NCBI GenBank assembly: GCA_023428645.1
Contig: JAEYXD010000115.1
Coordinates: 1-8,999 of the forward strand
Length of the DNA stretch: 8,999 nt
Source: Pseudomonadota bacterium
GTDB taxonomy: Bacteria > Pseudomonadota > Gammaproteobacteria > Steroidobacterales > Steroidobacteraceae
Direction of reading: 5' to 3'
The first letter of the stretch is position 1, and each line of letters opens with the position of its first letter. Below are positions 1 through 6,608 of the stretch, piece after piece. The notes beneath the pieces were generated by a model. It did not search any database, was not told the DNA's origin, and worked only from the letters and a program-made list of their open reading frames with translations. A program made the translations under genes and the position numbers.

Positions 1-586
1 GATCATCGAACCCTCCGTGTTCGGGTTGCACCGTGCGAACCGCGAATGCGTCGATGAGCGTGTCGCCGCGACTCCACGTGGCGCGGACGCCGTCGAACGC
101 GCGCCGTACGTTGGGCCCCTCGCGCACGCTGACCAATCGAGACGAGCCGAGCGCGATCTCTTGACGGCCCGCGCGCACGTTCACCGTCGCACCATCGATC
201 GCAAACGAGCTGTGCGCGTACGCTTGCAGCACATCGAAGCTGTTGTCCTGGGTCGGTGTGCGCGGTCCATCCCAGCCTGAAGTCGAGGCGCTGATGAACT
301 GAATCTTGGCGCCGATGCGTTCGCCTCGACGTGCATCGAGCGAGAGCGAGGCGCGGTGAAGGATCGTGTCGCTATCATCCTCGGGCACCAATCCGAACAC
401 CTCGTTGCGCATCGATTCGAATCGCTCGCGCAGCTCTCCCGCGACGGAGATGTCCCAAGCGCGCTCAGGATCGCTCATGCGTTCCGACGCTGCGTGCGAC
501 GGCGCGCTCGCCAACAGCAAAGTACAGCAGAGCACGCGGCGCCGCCGCTGCTGAGGCCGAGTCCGGCATATGCGGGTTCGATCCAT
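1..586 (-). CDS. Alginate-export-family outer-membrane porin, N-terminal part (runs off the left edge)
   Basis: The frame is open from an ATG at 584-586 to the window edge, giving 195 codons with no stop in view. The N-terminus is very Arg-rich (about residues 1-18), followed by a hydrophobic stretch and an Ala-rich cleavage site near SHA|ASE (residues 30-34), which fits a Sec signal peptide. The mature part shows the opening of the alginate_exp family (AlgE-like beta-barrels): GELRERFES at 50-58, RAGRQEIALGSSR at 138-150 and REGPNVRRAFDGVR at 155-168. The GRQE and NVRR-FDGVR blocks are the most conserved part of that family. Known members are outer-membrane barrels of about 400-500 residues; most copies outside pseudomonads are probably substrate channels, not alginate secretors. 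It starts 14 bases after the MFS stop, so it is very likely the distal gene of the operon. The ribosome-binding site is weak. Transport of the amidohydrolase substrate or product is inference. Confidence 0.85.
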   Translation of the reverse strand, partial: MDRTRICRTRPQQRRRRVLCCTLLLASAPSHAASERMSDPERAWDISVAGELRERFESMRNEVFGLVPEDDSDTILHRASLSLDARRGERIGAKIQFISASTSGWDGPRTPTQDNSFDVLQAYAHSSFAIDGATVNVRAGRQEIALGSSRLVSVREGPNVRRAFDGVRATWSRGDTLIDAFAVRTVQPEHGGFDD

Positions 587-600
587 GGGCTGCCAGACTG

Positions 601-2214
601 TCAGCGAGAATGCGAGTCCGCGGTCACTGCGAGTAGATGCTCGACGATGGGGGGCTCATCCAATGTGTGGTAAGCGCGAAGCTGCGCTTGCACATCGGCA
701 TCCGCGTGGGTCACGCGCGCGTGCTGGCGCAAGTGCTCCACCCAAGACGCGAGCAGGAACCACTCGACGATATGCGTGAGGTCGGCCGCGTCTTCCGTTG
801 CACCCCACGCATGCGCGCCATCACGACGTCGCTCCTCGGATAAGCGCTCGAGCAGCGAGAGGAACGCGGAGCGATCCTCCGAGCGTATTCTGTAGTGCAC
901 GAGCACCATGACCGAACGGTGCTCGGGTGCAGTCGCTGGGCTGACCAGCGGCTCGGGCCAATGATTCGAAGGCATGAGATCGAGATCCGCGGGAGGAAGG
1001 CGGTACCGCAGCATCAACACCGCGCTCATCGACAAACCGCCCGCGCTCACCAACAGGGTGAGCGTCAGGCTGAGCTGCTGAGCGATCAAGCCCCAGGCCA
1101 GACTTCCCAGCGCCATTGCGCCGTTGAAGACCATCAGGTACACGGCGAGTCCTCGGCCTCGAACCCAATTCGGCAGGATGGACTGAGTCGTGGCGTTCAG
1201 CGTCGTGAGGGCGACGATCCAAGCGGCGCCCAGCGACACCATGTACGCGAATGAGAGCCCGCGCGGCGGCACGAGGGCGATGCCTGCCATCATCGAGGCG
1301 CTCAGGATCGCAGCCAGCAACAGGAGCTGGTCGCTGTCGAGCCGAGCTCGCAATTGCGGCAGGACGAGCGCACCAAGAATCGCACCGAGTCCGACGGCGC
1401 CGAGCAGGAATCCGTAGAAGCTCGCCGAGCCCTGCAAGAGATCCTTGGCGATCAGCGGGAGCAGCGCCCACATGCAGCTCGCGAAACCGAAGTACATGAA
1501 CGCCCGGAGCATCACGCGATGCAAGTCGCGACTGGCGCGCGCGTAGCGTATCCCGGCTCGAAAGCCGCCCACGAACGTTTCCGAGAGGGCAGAGGTCTTG
1601 CGTGCAGGCGCCCGCCACCAGAGCAGAGCGGCAATGACGATGACATAGCTTGCGACGTCCAAGCCATACGTCGCGGCCGCCCCGAAGGCCGCGAGCATCA
1701 GTCCGCCCGCGGCGGGTCCGATCGAGCGCGAGATATTGACGCCCAGTGAGTTCAGCGCGACCGCGCCGCGGAGCTCGCTGCGCGGCACGATATCGGGAAC
1801 GATCGACTGCCAGGTCGGCGCCATGAGCGCAGCGCCGATGCCGCCGACGAACGTGAGTGCGATGAGCGAGCTCACCGTGAGCAAGCCAGCAAGCGACAGG
1901 AGCGCCAAGGTCGCGCTCACGCTGCCCAGGAGAAGTTGGATTCCAAGCAGATATTTCCTGCGATCCAGGATGTCGGCAAGCACGCCCGCGGGAATCGCGA
2001 GCAAGAAAATGGGCAGCGTGCCCGCGAACTGAATCATCGCGATCGCAGCGGGAGAGGCGGACAGATCCGTCATCAACCAGCCGCTCGCGACATCGCGCAT
2101 GAACGTGCCGGTATTGCCGAGCACGGTCGCGACCCACAAGACGGCAAACGTGCGATGCCGTAGCGGCGCCATACCACTTGCCGGCAACTCAGCGGTTCGC
2201 GAGCTCGTGTTCAT
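601..2214 (-). CDS. MFS_3-type transporter with C-terminal ABM-like domain
   Basis: This is an inner-membrane transporter of 537 residues. The N-terminal 17-402 is a multi-helix major-facilitator core. Motif A is visible as GVLADILDRRK at residues 77-87 in the loop after helix 2. PTWQSIVPDIVPRSELRGAVALNS (residues 133-156 approximately) is typical of the MFS_3/EntS-like DHA3 exporters. A linker of about 30 residues leads to a soluble tail (434-537) with VHYRIRSEDR, WGATEDAAD and WVEHLRQHARVT, which matches the ABM/dimeric alpha-beta barrel-like extension common in this family. I chose the ATG at 2214, with a weak GGACGAG at 2219-2225. An in-frame TTG at 2253 lies inside the preceding gene and would add 13 residues. 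The gene starts 23 bases after the amidohydrolase stop. The family exports small molecules such as siderophores and drugs; the substrate here is unknown. Export of a reaction product or toxic intermediate is inference. Confidence 0.9.
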   Translation of the reverse strand: MNTSSRTAELPASGMAPLRHRTFAVLWVATVLGNTGTFMRDVASGWLMTDLSASPAAIAMIQFAGTLPIFLLAIPAGVLADILDRRKYLLGIQLLLGSVSATLALLSLAGLLTVSSLIALTFVGGIGAALMAPTWQSIVPDIVPRSELRGAVALNSLGVNISRSIGPAAGGLMLAAFGAAATYGLDVASYVIVIAALLWWRAPARKTSALSETFVGGFRAGIRYARASRDLHRVMLRAFMYFGFASCMWALLPLIAKDLLQGSASFYGFLLGAVGLGAILGALVLPQLRARLDSDQLLLLAAILSASMMAGIALVPPRGLSFAYMVSLGAAWIVALTTLNATTQSILPNWVRGRGLAVYLMVFNGAMALGSLAWGLIAQQLSLTLTLLVSAGGLSMSAVLMLRYRLPPADLDLMPSNHWPEPLVSPATAPEHRSVMVLVHYRIRSEDRSAFLSLLERLSEERRRDGAHAWGATEDAADLTHIVEWFLLASWVEHLRQHARVTHADADVQAQLRAYHTLDEPPIVEHLLAVTADSHSR

Positions 2215-2237
2215 CGGACTCGTCCGAGGACGGCGAA

Positions 2238-4154
2238 TCAGAATGCCCAACAAGTGCAGCCGAATGCCGGCAAGCCCGATGCCGCGCCATGCAGGCTGCA
2301 GGCGTGCGCGGGCGCTCGCGCAACCAACCCTGCCGCCGCGGCGGCAGGCGCGGCCGATCCGTGCTGATAGCCCCCGTAGTGCTTTACTGGAGACCAGTCG
2401 GGCATCGGCGCAGGCAGCGGCGGTGCGAGATCATTGAAATCTCCGGACGCATGCACCGGCTTGCCGCCCAACAACGTGAGATCGGAGTGCAGCGCCGAGA
2501 TCTGCTCGTCCGCGACCGCGAAGTAGTCATCCGAGAGCACGGCGAGATCGGCGAATTGCCCGACCTTGATCTGTCCTTTCCTGTCGAGTTCCGTTGAGAA
2601 CCACGTATTCGCCTGCGTCCACAGCCGCAGTGCTTCCTCGCGGCTGAGTCGATTCTCCACCGGATACATCGTGAGACCGCCAACCGTCTTCCCCGTGACC
2701 AGCCAGGACAGACACACCCACGGGTTGAAGGACGCGACGCGAGTTGCATCCGTGCCTGCGCCGACGCGCACGCCTGCTTCCAGCATGCGGCGAATCGGTG
2801 GTGTACGCGCCGCTGCAGCTGCGCCATGCCGCTCCACGAAGTACTCGCCCTGAAATGCCATGCGGTGCTGGACGGCGATGCCGCCGCCCAAAGCAGCAAT
2901 GCGATCGATGTTGCGATCGGAGATCGTTTCGCAATGATCGAAGAACCAATTCAGGCCCGCGAACGGAATCTCCTTGTTCACGCGTTCGAACACATCGAGC
3001 GCGCGGCCGATCGTCTCGTCGTACGTCGCGTGCAGGCGCCACGGCCAGCGATTCTCGGCCAGGAGTTGAATGACTGGCGTCAGATTGGCTTCCATGTTGG
3101 GCGGCAGCTCGGGACGATTCACGCGAAAGTCCTCGAAGTCGGCGGCGCTGTAGACGAGCATCTCGCCAGCACCGTTGTGCCGATACAGCTCGTCGCCTTG
3201 ACCCGGCCTTACCTTGCCGGCCCACGTCCGAAAATCGTCGAGCTCCTCTTTCGGGCGCTGCGTGAAAAGGTTGTAGGCGATGCGCACGGTCAACTCGCCG
3301 GCGGCATGCAGCTCCTCGATGATGCGGTAGTCGTCTGGGTAATTCTGAAAGCCGCCGCCGGCGTCGATCACGCCGGTGACGCCGAGGCGATTGACCTCGC
3401 GCATGAAATGTCGCGTGGAATTCTTTTGATACTCGGGCGCGAGCCGCGGGCCCTGCGCCAGAGTCGAGTACAAGATCGCGGCGTTCGGCTGCGCCAGCAG
3501 CAGGCCGGTGGGGTTGCCGGCACGGTCGCGTTGGATCTCTCCGCCAGGCGGATTCGGTGTGGCTTTCGAGTAGCCCACCGCGCGAAGCGCCGCCGCATTC
3601 AGCAGCGCTCGGTCGTACAGATGCAGAATGAACACCGGCGTGTCGGGCGCGACCGCATTCAACTCATCGAGCGTGGGCAAACGCTTCTCGGCAAACTGAT
3701 GCTCGGTGAAGCCGCCGACGACTCGCACCCACTGCGGCGCCGGCGTACGTGCCACCTGCTCACGCAGCATGCGCATGGCAATGGACAGAGAGGGTACTCC
3801 GTCCCATCTCAGCTCCATGTTGTAATTGAGACCGCCGCGAATGATGTGAATGTGACTGTCGATGAGACCGGGGATCACGCGCCGACGACGCAGGTCGATC
3901 ACGGGCGTGCTCGGCTTCGCGTAGCCGCGAATTTCGTCCTCGCTGCCCACCGCGATGAACTTGCCTTGCCCGATAGCGACCGCTTCCGCACTCGGCTTGG
4001 TTCGATCGAGGGTCGAGAATCGACCGTTGATGAGAATTACATCGGCCGTCATCAGGTTCTCTCCAGTAGATGTGCTCTGTGCGCCGGCGGGTCGTGCCAT
4101 GCCGGACAGCAGCAGCGCACCAGCGGCGCTGAATTCGCGACGCGTCAATGCCAT
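2238..4154 (-). CDS. Tat-exported amidohydrolase (YtcJ-like, Amidohydro_3)
   Basis: This 638-residue metal-dependent hydrolase belongs to the amidohydrolase superfamily. It opens with a twin-arginine signal (TRREFSAAGALLL, residues 4-16), with cleavage likely after AGA at 23-25, so it is folded with its metal in the cytosol and exported to the periplasm. The first metal motif is HIH at 101-103, in PGLIDSHIH. Later ligands are probably H375 (RLHATYDE), H407 (FFDHCE) and D469 (GAGTDATR). The C-terminal KVGQFADLAVLSDDYF (530-545) is the usual small beta-sandwich segment. YtcJ/NfdA-type enzymes cleave N-acyl or N-formyl amides, but the substrate of this one is not readable from sequence. The end is odd: after the family core at about 600 there is an Ala-rich stretch, then a tail with H618, C619, H622, C633 and C635. 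The ATG lies 3 bases after the XapX stop, so translation is probably coupled. Confidence 0.93.
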   Translation of the reverse strand: MALTRREFSAAGALLLSGMARPAGAQSTSTGENLMTADVILINGRFSTLDRTKPSAEAVAIGQGKFIAVGSEDEIRGYAKPSTPVIDLRRRRVIPGLIDSHIHIIRGGLNYNMELRWDGVPSLSIAMRMLREQVARTPAPQWVRVVGGFTEHQFAEKRLPTLDELNAVAPDTPVFILHLYDRALLNAAALRAVGYSKATPNPPGGEIQRDRAGNPTGLLLAQPNAAILYSTLAQGPRLAPEYQKNSTRHFMREVNRLGVTGVIDAGGGFQNYPDDYRIIEELHAAGELTVRIAYNLFTQRPKEELDDFRTWAGKVRPGQGDELYRHNGAGEMLVYSAADFEDFRVNRPELPPNMEANLTPVIQLLAENRWPWRLHATYDETIGRALDVFERVNKEIPFAGLNWFFDHCETISDRNIDRIAALGGGIAVQHRMAFQGEYFVERHGAAAAARTPPIRRMLEAGVRVGAGTDATRVASFNPWVCLSWLVTGKTVGGLTMYPVENRLSREEALRLWTQANTWFSTELDRKGQIKVGQFADLAVLSDDYFAVADEQISALHSDLTLLGGKPVHASGDFNDLAPPLPAPMPDWSPVKHYGGYQHGSAAPAAAAAGLVARAPAHACSLHGAASGLPAFGCTCWAF

Positions 4155-4157
4155 GAG

Positions 4158-4442
4158 TCAGCTCAACTGCTTGTTGCCGTGAGCCGCGGCGGCTTTGGGC
4201 GAGCTCGCGGTACCGGGCAATTCACCGAACACGTGCGCTCCGCAGTGTTCGCGAGCCCAAGCCGCGGTCACCGGCTCGCTGGAGAGCAAGCGCTTCGCGA
4301 GCGGTACGATCTGCTCGCCCAAGAGAATGCCGAGAAGGCCGACCAGTGCGACTATCGGCGGCGCCGGTGAGCGCACGTTGAGTACGCCATAGATGAGGCC
4401 CACGAGGAGGCCGGCGGCGAGGGAGATGATATAGAGCTTCAT
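4158..4442 (-). CDS. XapX (DUF1427) small inner-membrane protein
   Basis: This 94-residue membrane protein matches the XapX/DUF1427 family over its first half: MKLYIISLAAGLLVGLIYG at 1-19 forms one helix, RSPAPP at 24-29 is the conserved loop, and VALVGLLGILLGEQ at 31-44 forms a second helix. The tail (about 50-94) is soluble and includes HCGAHVFGELPG at 67-78. The start at 4442 is set by a clear AGGAG six bases upstream (4449-4453); an in-frame start at 4478 would add 12 non-conserved residues and has no such site. XapX was named from the xanthosine locus of Escherichia coli, but the biochemical role of the family is unknown. Its position between two hydrolase genes, 3 bases before the amidohydrolase, suggests a membrane accessory function in the same pathway, which is inference. 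Confidence 0.9.
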   Translation of the reverse strand: MKLYIISLAAGLLVGLIYGVLNVRSPAPPIVALVGLLGILLGEQIVPLAKRLLSSEPVTAAWAREHCGAHVFGELPGTASSPKAAAAHGNKQLS

Positions 4443-4448
4443 CGGTCG

Positions 4449-4453
4449 CTCCT
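4449..4453 (-). promoter_or_regulatory. Ribosome-binding site fixing the XapX start
   Basis: AGGAG on the minus strand, six bases before the ATG at 4442. It decides against the longer in-frame start at 4478 and agrees with where family similarity begins. Confidence 0.8.
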
Positions 4454-4489
4454 GATTCACGTGATATCCGTTGCGCACACGAGCGGGGT

Positions 4490-4513
4490 GTCGAAGGGGA
4501 CCGCCCCTTCGAC
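4490..4513. repeat. Perfect 10-bp inverted repeat in the operon
   Basis: The arms GTCGAAGGGG (4490-4499) and CCCCTTCGAC (4504-4513) are perfectly complementary and enclose a 4-base loop. The element lies in the 96-base gap between the isochorismatase-family gene and XapX. Neither strand has a T-run after the stem, so it is not a standard intrinsic terminator. It may be a processing or stability hairpin that separates expression of the first gene from the rest, or a leaky terminator. The hairpin itself is directly visible; its function is inference. Confidence 0.75.
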
Positions 4514-4538
4514 GATGCTCCGTGCGATCTAAGTCCGA

Positions 4539-5195
4539 TCAGTGACCTTCCGAGGCGCCGAACATCTTCTTGGCGTAGGTGATGCCGAGCCCGTATGCGC
4601 CTCCATGCGTCCGGGCGATGCCCGTGGTGAGATCGTATGTGGCCGCTCGCGCCCAATCGCGCTGGAGCTCGAGCAAGTAGGTGAGCGATGTGAGCGGCTG
4701 CACGCCTGCCTGGATCATTCGTTGCATGGCCCGTTCATGTGCTTCCACCGACACATCGCCGCACGCATCCGCGATGACGTACACATCGAAGCCTTGGTCG
4801 AGCGCCGAGAGCGCCGGATCGGAGATGCACACGCTCGTCCACAGGCCTGCGAGCACGAGCTTGCGTTTGCCGAGCCGGTTGACTTGCGCCGTGATGCGCT
4901 CGTCCTCCCAGCAGTTCATCGTCGTGCGGTCGATGATTTCCGCATCGGTGAACGCGCTCGCGACTTCATCGAACACCGGGCCTGAGAACGTCTTCTCGGC
5001 AACCGTCGTCACGATGCTCGCGACCTTGAACCCGGCGGCAGCGCGTGCGACGAGCCCGGCGTTGTTGCGCAGCTCGGTCGCACTCAGGGAGTGAGTGGCA
5101 AAGGCCATTTGTGACTGATGATCGATGAGCATCAGGGTGTGATCGGTGGGGTTCAGCAGTCTTGCGCCCGGGGTGGGGATCGCTTTGATCGTCAT
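4539..5195 (-). CDS. Isochorismatase-family hydrolase, YcaC-like
   Basis: A 218-residue cytosolic cysteine hydrolase. The first catalytic Asp is D25 in LMLIDHQ. The nucleophile is C123 in AGLWTSVCI, preceded by the usual beta strand KLVLAG. Between them, IIDRTTMNCWED (87-98) matches the YcaC pattern in which Arg (here R90) takes the place of the Lys seen in nicotinamidases and true isochorismatases. The length and the ending after LLELQRDW (175-181) also fit YcaC, an oligomeric hydrolase of unresolved substrate, with an added C-terminal stretch of about 37 residues containing GGAYGLGITYAKKMFG. The start is supported by AGGAG five bases upstream (5201-5205). It is the first gene of the minus-strand run, so the operon promoter should lie in 5196-5474; I see no convincing -35/-10 pair there. 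Pairing with an amidohydrolase suggests successive amide cleavage steps, which is inference. Confidence 0.92.
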   Translation of the reverse strand: MTIKAIPTPGARLLNPTDHTLMLIDHQSQMAFATHSLSATELRNNAGLVARAAAGFKVASIVTTVAEKTFSGPVFDEVASAFTDAEIIDRTTMNCWEDERITAQVNRLGKRKLVLAGLWTSVCISDPALSALDQGFDVYVIADACGDVSVEAHERAMQRMIQAGVQPLTSLTYLLELQRDWARAATYDLTTGIARTHGGAYGLGITYAKKMFGASEGH

Positions 5196-5394
5196 GGCAA
5201 CTCCTGTTTGTGGCCAGAGTTGCGATGCTGCCGCATTTACCCGGACGAGAATTGAACGAGCGTGCGGACGTTGTGCACTGAGTGAGTTTGCCGCTGTTCA
5301 TCGGCGCCCGCGGCAGGGCGCTGGCGATATGCGACGACGGCGGAGCGGCGCGCGATGGGCACCACTCCGCGTCGTCGAGTTCTTCTTTCCTGTT

Positions 5395-5466
5395 TTAGTT
5401 AAAGGTGCCGGGCCGGCCAAGCCCAGAGCAGATGGATCCGAAGCCGTAGCAGATGCATCCTGTCAT
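5395..5466 (-). CDS. Possible 23-residue Cys-containing peptide
   Basis: An ATG at 5464-5466, 8 bases after the alpha/beta hydrolase stop, opens a 23-codon frame that ends with TAA at 5395-5397. It encodes three Cys (positions 4, 6 and 13) in two related seven-residue units, GCICYGF and GSICSGL, followed by a Gly/Pro tail. There is no good ribosome-binding site; only a GAG in the upstream stop region could serve, through coupling. I do not recognise the peptide. It may be chance, produced by the 21-base duplication beneath it. Confidence 0.15.
   Translation of the reverse strand: MTGCICYGFGSICSGLGRPGTFN
5427..5460. repeat. Imperfect 13-base direct repeat, 21-base period
   Basis: AGCAGATGGATCC (5427-5439) recurs as AGCAGATGCATCC (5448-5460), 12 of 13 bases alike. 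The period is 21 bases, so a reading frame across it yields a seven-residue repeat. It could be a slip duplication or paired protein-binding sites upstream of the operon. Confidence 0.5.
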
Positions 5467-5474
5467 GACGCGGA

Positions 5475-6302
5475 TCACTCGCTGATGAAGGCGAGCAGAT
5501 CCGCATTGATCGTGTCGGGATGAGTGGTGCACATCCCGTGCGGCAAGCCCGGATACACCTTGAGCGTTCCCTTCTTCAGGAGCTTGATTGCGAGCAGCGC
5601 CGAGTCCGCGATCGGCACGATCTGATCGTCATCTCCGTGCATCACGAACGTGGGGACGTCGATCTTCTTGAGGTCATCCGTGAAATCGGTCTCCGAGAAC
5701 GCTTTGATGCAATCGTATTGGGGCTTGATGCCGCCGGACATGCCTTGCCGCCACCAGTTGTCGATGACGCCTTGCGACACCTTGGCGCCCGGACGATTGA
5801 AGCCGTAGAAGGGGCCCGCGGGAACATCGACATAGAACTGTGCGCGGTTCGCAACGAGCGACGCGCGAAAGCCATCGAACACCTCCAGCGGGAGGCCGCC
5901 CGGATTCTTCTCGGATTTGACCATGATCGGAGGAACCGCGCCGATCAACACCGCCTTTGCCACTCGACCGCCGCCACCGTGGCGAGCGACATAGCGGGCG
6001 ACCTCGCCACCGCCGGTCGAGTGGCCGATGTGAATCGCATTCTTCAGATCGAGATGTTGAACCAGCGCGGCGACATCGGCTGCGTACGTATCCATTTCGT
6101 TGCCGCTGAAGGTTTGGGACGAACGTCCGTGCCCGCGCCGATCGTGCGCGATCACACGATAGCCTTTCGCAAGAAAGAACATCATTTGAGCATCCCAATC
6201 GTCGGCACTGAGCGGCCAGCCGTGATGGAATACGAGAGGCTGGCCCGTGCCCCAGTCTTTATAGAAAATCTTCGTGCCGTCTTTGGTCGTGATGGTGCTC
6301 AT
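5475..6302 (-). CDS. Alpha/beta hydrolase, non-haem chloroperoxidase/aryl-esterase type
   Basis: A 275-residue alpha/beta-fold serine hydrolase without a signal peptide, so cytosolic. The oxyanion loop is HHGWPL at 26-31. RVIAHDRRGHGRS (49-61) is the conserved strand and loop after it. The nucleophile elbow is GHSTGGG at 93-99 with S95. The acid is D226 in HGDDDQIVP and the base is H255 in GLPHGM. The set and spacing match cofactor-free chloroperoxidases such as Pseudomonas fluorescens aryl esterase (CpoF-like), which hydrolyse aryl esters or lactones and show perhydrolase activity in vitro. The start at 6302 is supported by GGAG five bases upstream (6308-6311) and by the family's opening MSTITTKDGTKIFYKDWG; the longer in-frame reading from 6464 adds 54 residues without family similarity. 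It stands alone between two non-coding stretches, so it is probably monocistronic. The physiological substrate is unknown. Confidence 0.92.
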   Translation of the reverse strand: MSTITTKDGTKIFYKDWGTGQPLVFHHGWPLSADDWDAQMMFFLAKGYRVIAHDRRGHGRSSQTFSGNEMDTYAADVAALVQHLDLKNAIHIGHSTGGGEVARYVARHGGGGRVAKAVLIGAVPPIMVKSEKNPGGLPLEVFDGFRASLVANRAQFYVDVPAGPFYGFNRPGAKVSQGVIDNWWRQGMSGGIKPQYDCIKAFSETDFTDDLKKIDVPTFVMHGDDDQIVPIADSALLAIKLLKKGTLKVYPGLPHGMCTTHPDTINADLLAFISE

Positions 6303-6608
6303 GGGGACTCCGTGGGTGGTGAGCGTGGGAGCGTATGCGTACGGGTGGGGCGCAAATAGCCGCGGACTGGTGGCCCTCCAATACCCCTTTCGGGTGAACA
6401 AGACACCGTGGCTGATAGGCGAGGCGGCGTGGAAGCGAACCCTCCACGGCACACCGGTGCGCACTGACCGTTCGTTCGAACGTAGATGAGCGTGCTCCGC
6501 ACCGGCAAGTCGTTCTTCTCACAAGATGCCTAGTCGTATTCCTCCATTGCGTTCAGCGGGCAGCCGTCCTGGCCAGCATCTGGCAGTGTCGCCGCGAGCA
6601 CGCAAGTG
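6303..6608. other. 306-base stretch without a supported gene
   Basis: This lies between the response-regulator stop and the alpha/beta hydrolase start, both on the minus strand. It should contain the terminator of the former and the promoter of the latter. I see only a weak 5-bp hairpin (GCCAG at 6572-6576 with CTGGC at 6580-6584) without a T-run, and a 10-base palindrome at 6473-6482. Reading frames through it show no family similarity and no good ribosome-binding sites. Confidence 0.6.
6308..6311 (-). promoter_or_regulatory. Ribosome-binding site fixing the alpha/beta hydrolase start
   Basis: GGAG on the minus strand, five bases before the ATG at 6302. It supports the short start over in-frame codons further upstream. 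Confidence 0.7.

Larger units (their letters stand above)
5196..5474. other. Non-coding stretch upstream of the five-gene operon
   Basis: About 280 bases between the stop of the alpha/beta hydrolase and the start of the isochorismatase-family gene. It should hold the end of the first transcript and the promoter of the second. Visible content is a GGCCGGCC palindrome near 5411-5418, an A/T-rich patch at 5384-5403, a short duplication at 5427-5460, and the ribosome-binding AGGAG at 5201-5205. No standard sigma-70 or sigma-54 promoter and no hairpin with a T-run can be defended. Confidence 0.6.

Noticed and set aside
821..2137. 438-codon minus-strand frame inside the transporter gene
   Set aside because: It is a frame-shifted reading of the transporter with an Arg-rich, low-complexity product and no membrane helices.
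2826..4370. Long open plus-strand frame (514 codons) opposite the amidohydrolase and XapX genes
   Set aside because: It mirrors two conserved minus-strand genes, shows no family motif, and long antisense frames are expected in G/C-biased coding DNA.
5520..6359. 279-codon plus-strand frame opposite the alpha/beta hydrolase
   Set aside because: It is antisense to a gene with a full catalytic triad and has no recognisable domain.
6473..6482. Palindrome CGTTCGAACG as a possible operator
   Set aside because: Several 10-base palindromes are expected by chance in 9 kb, and it lies 170 bases from the nearest start with no promoter nearby.
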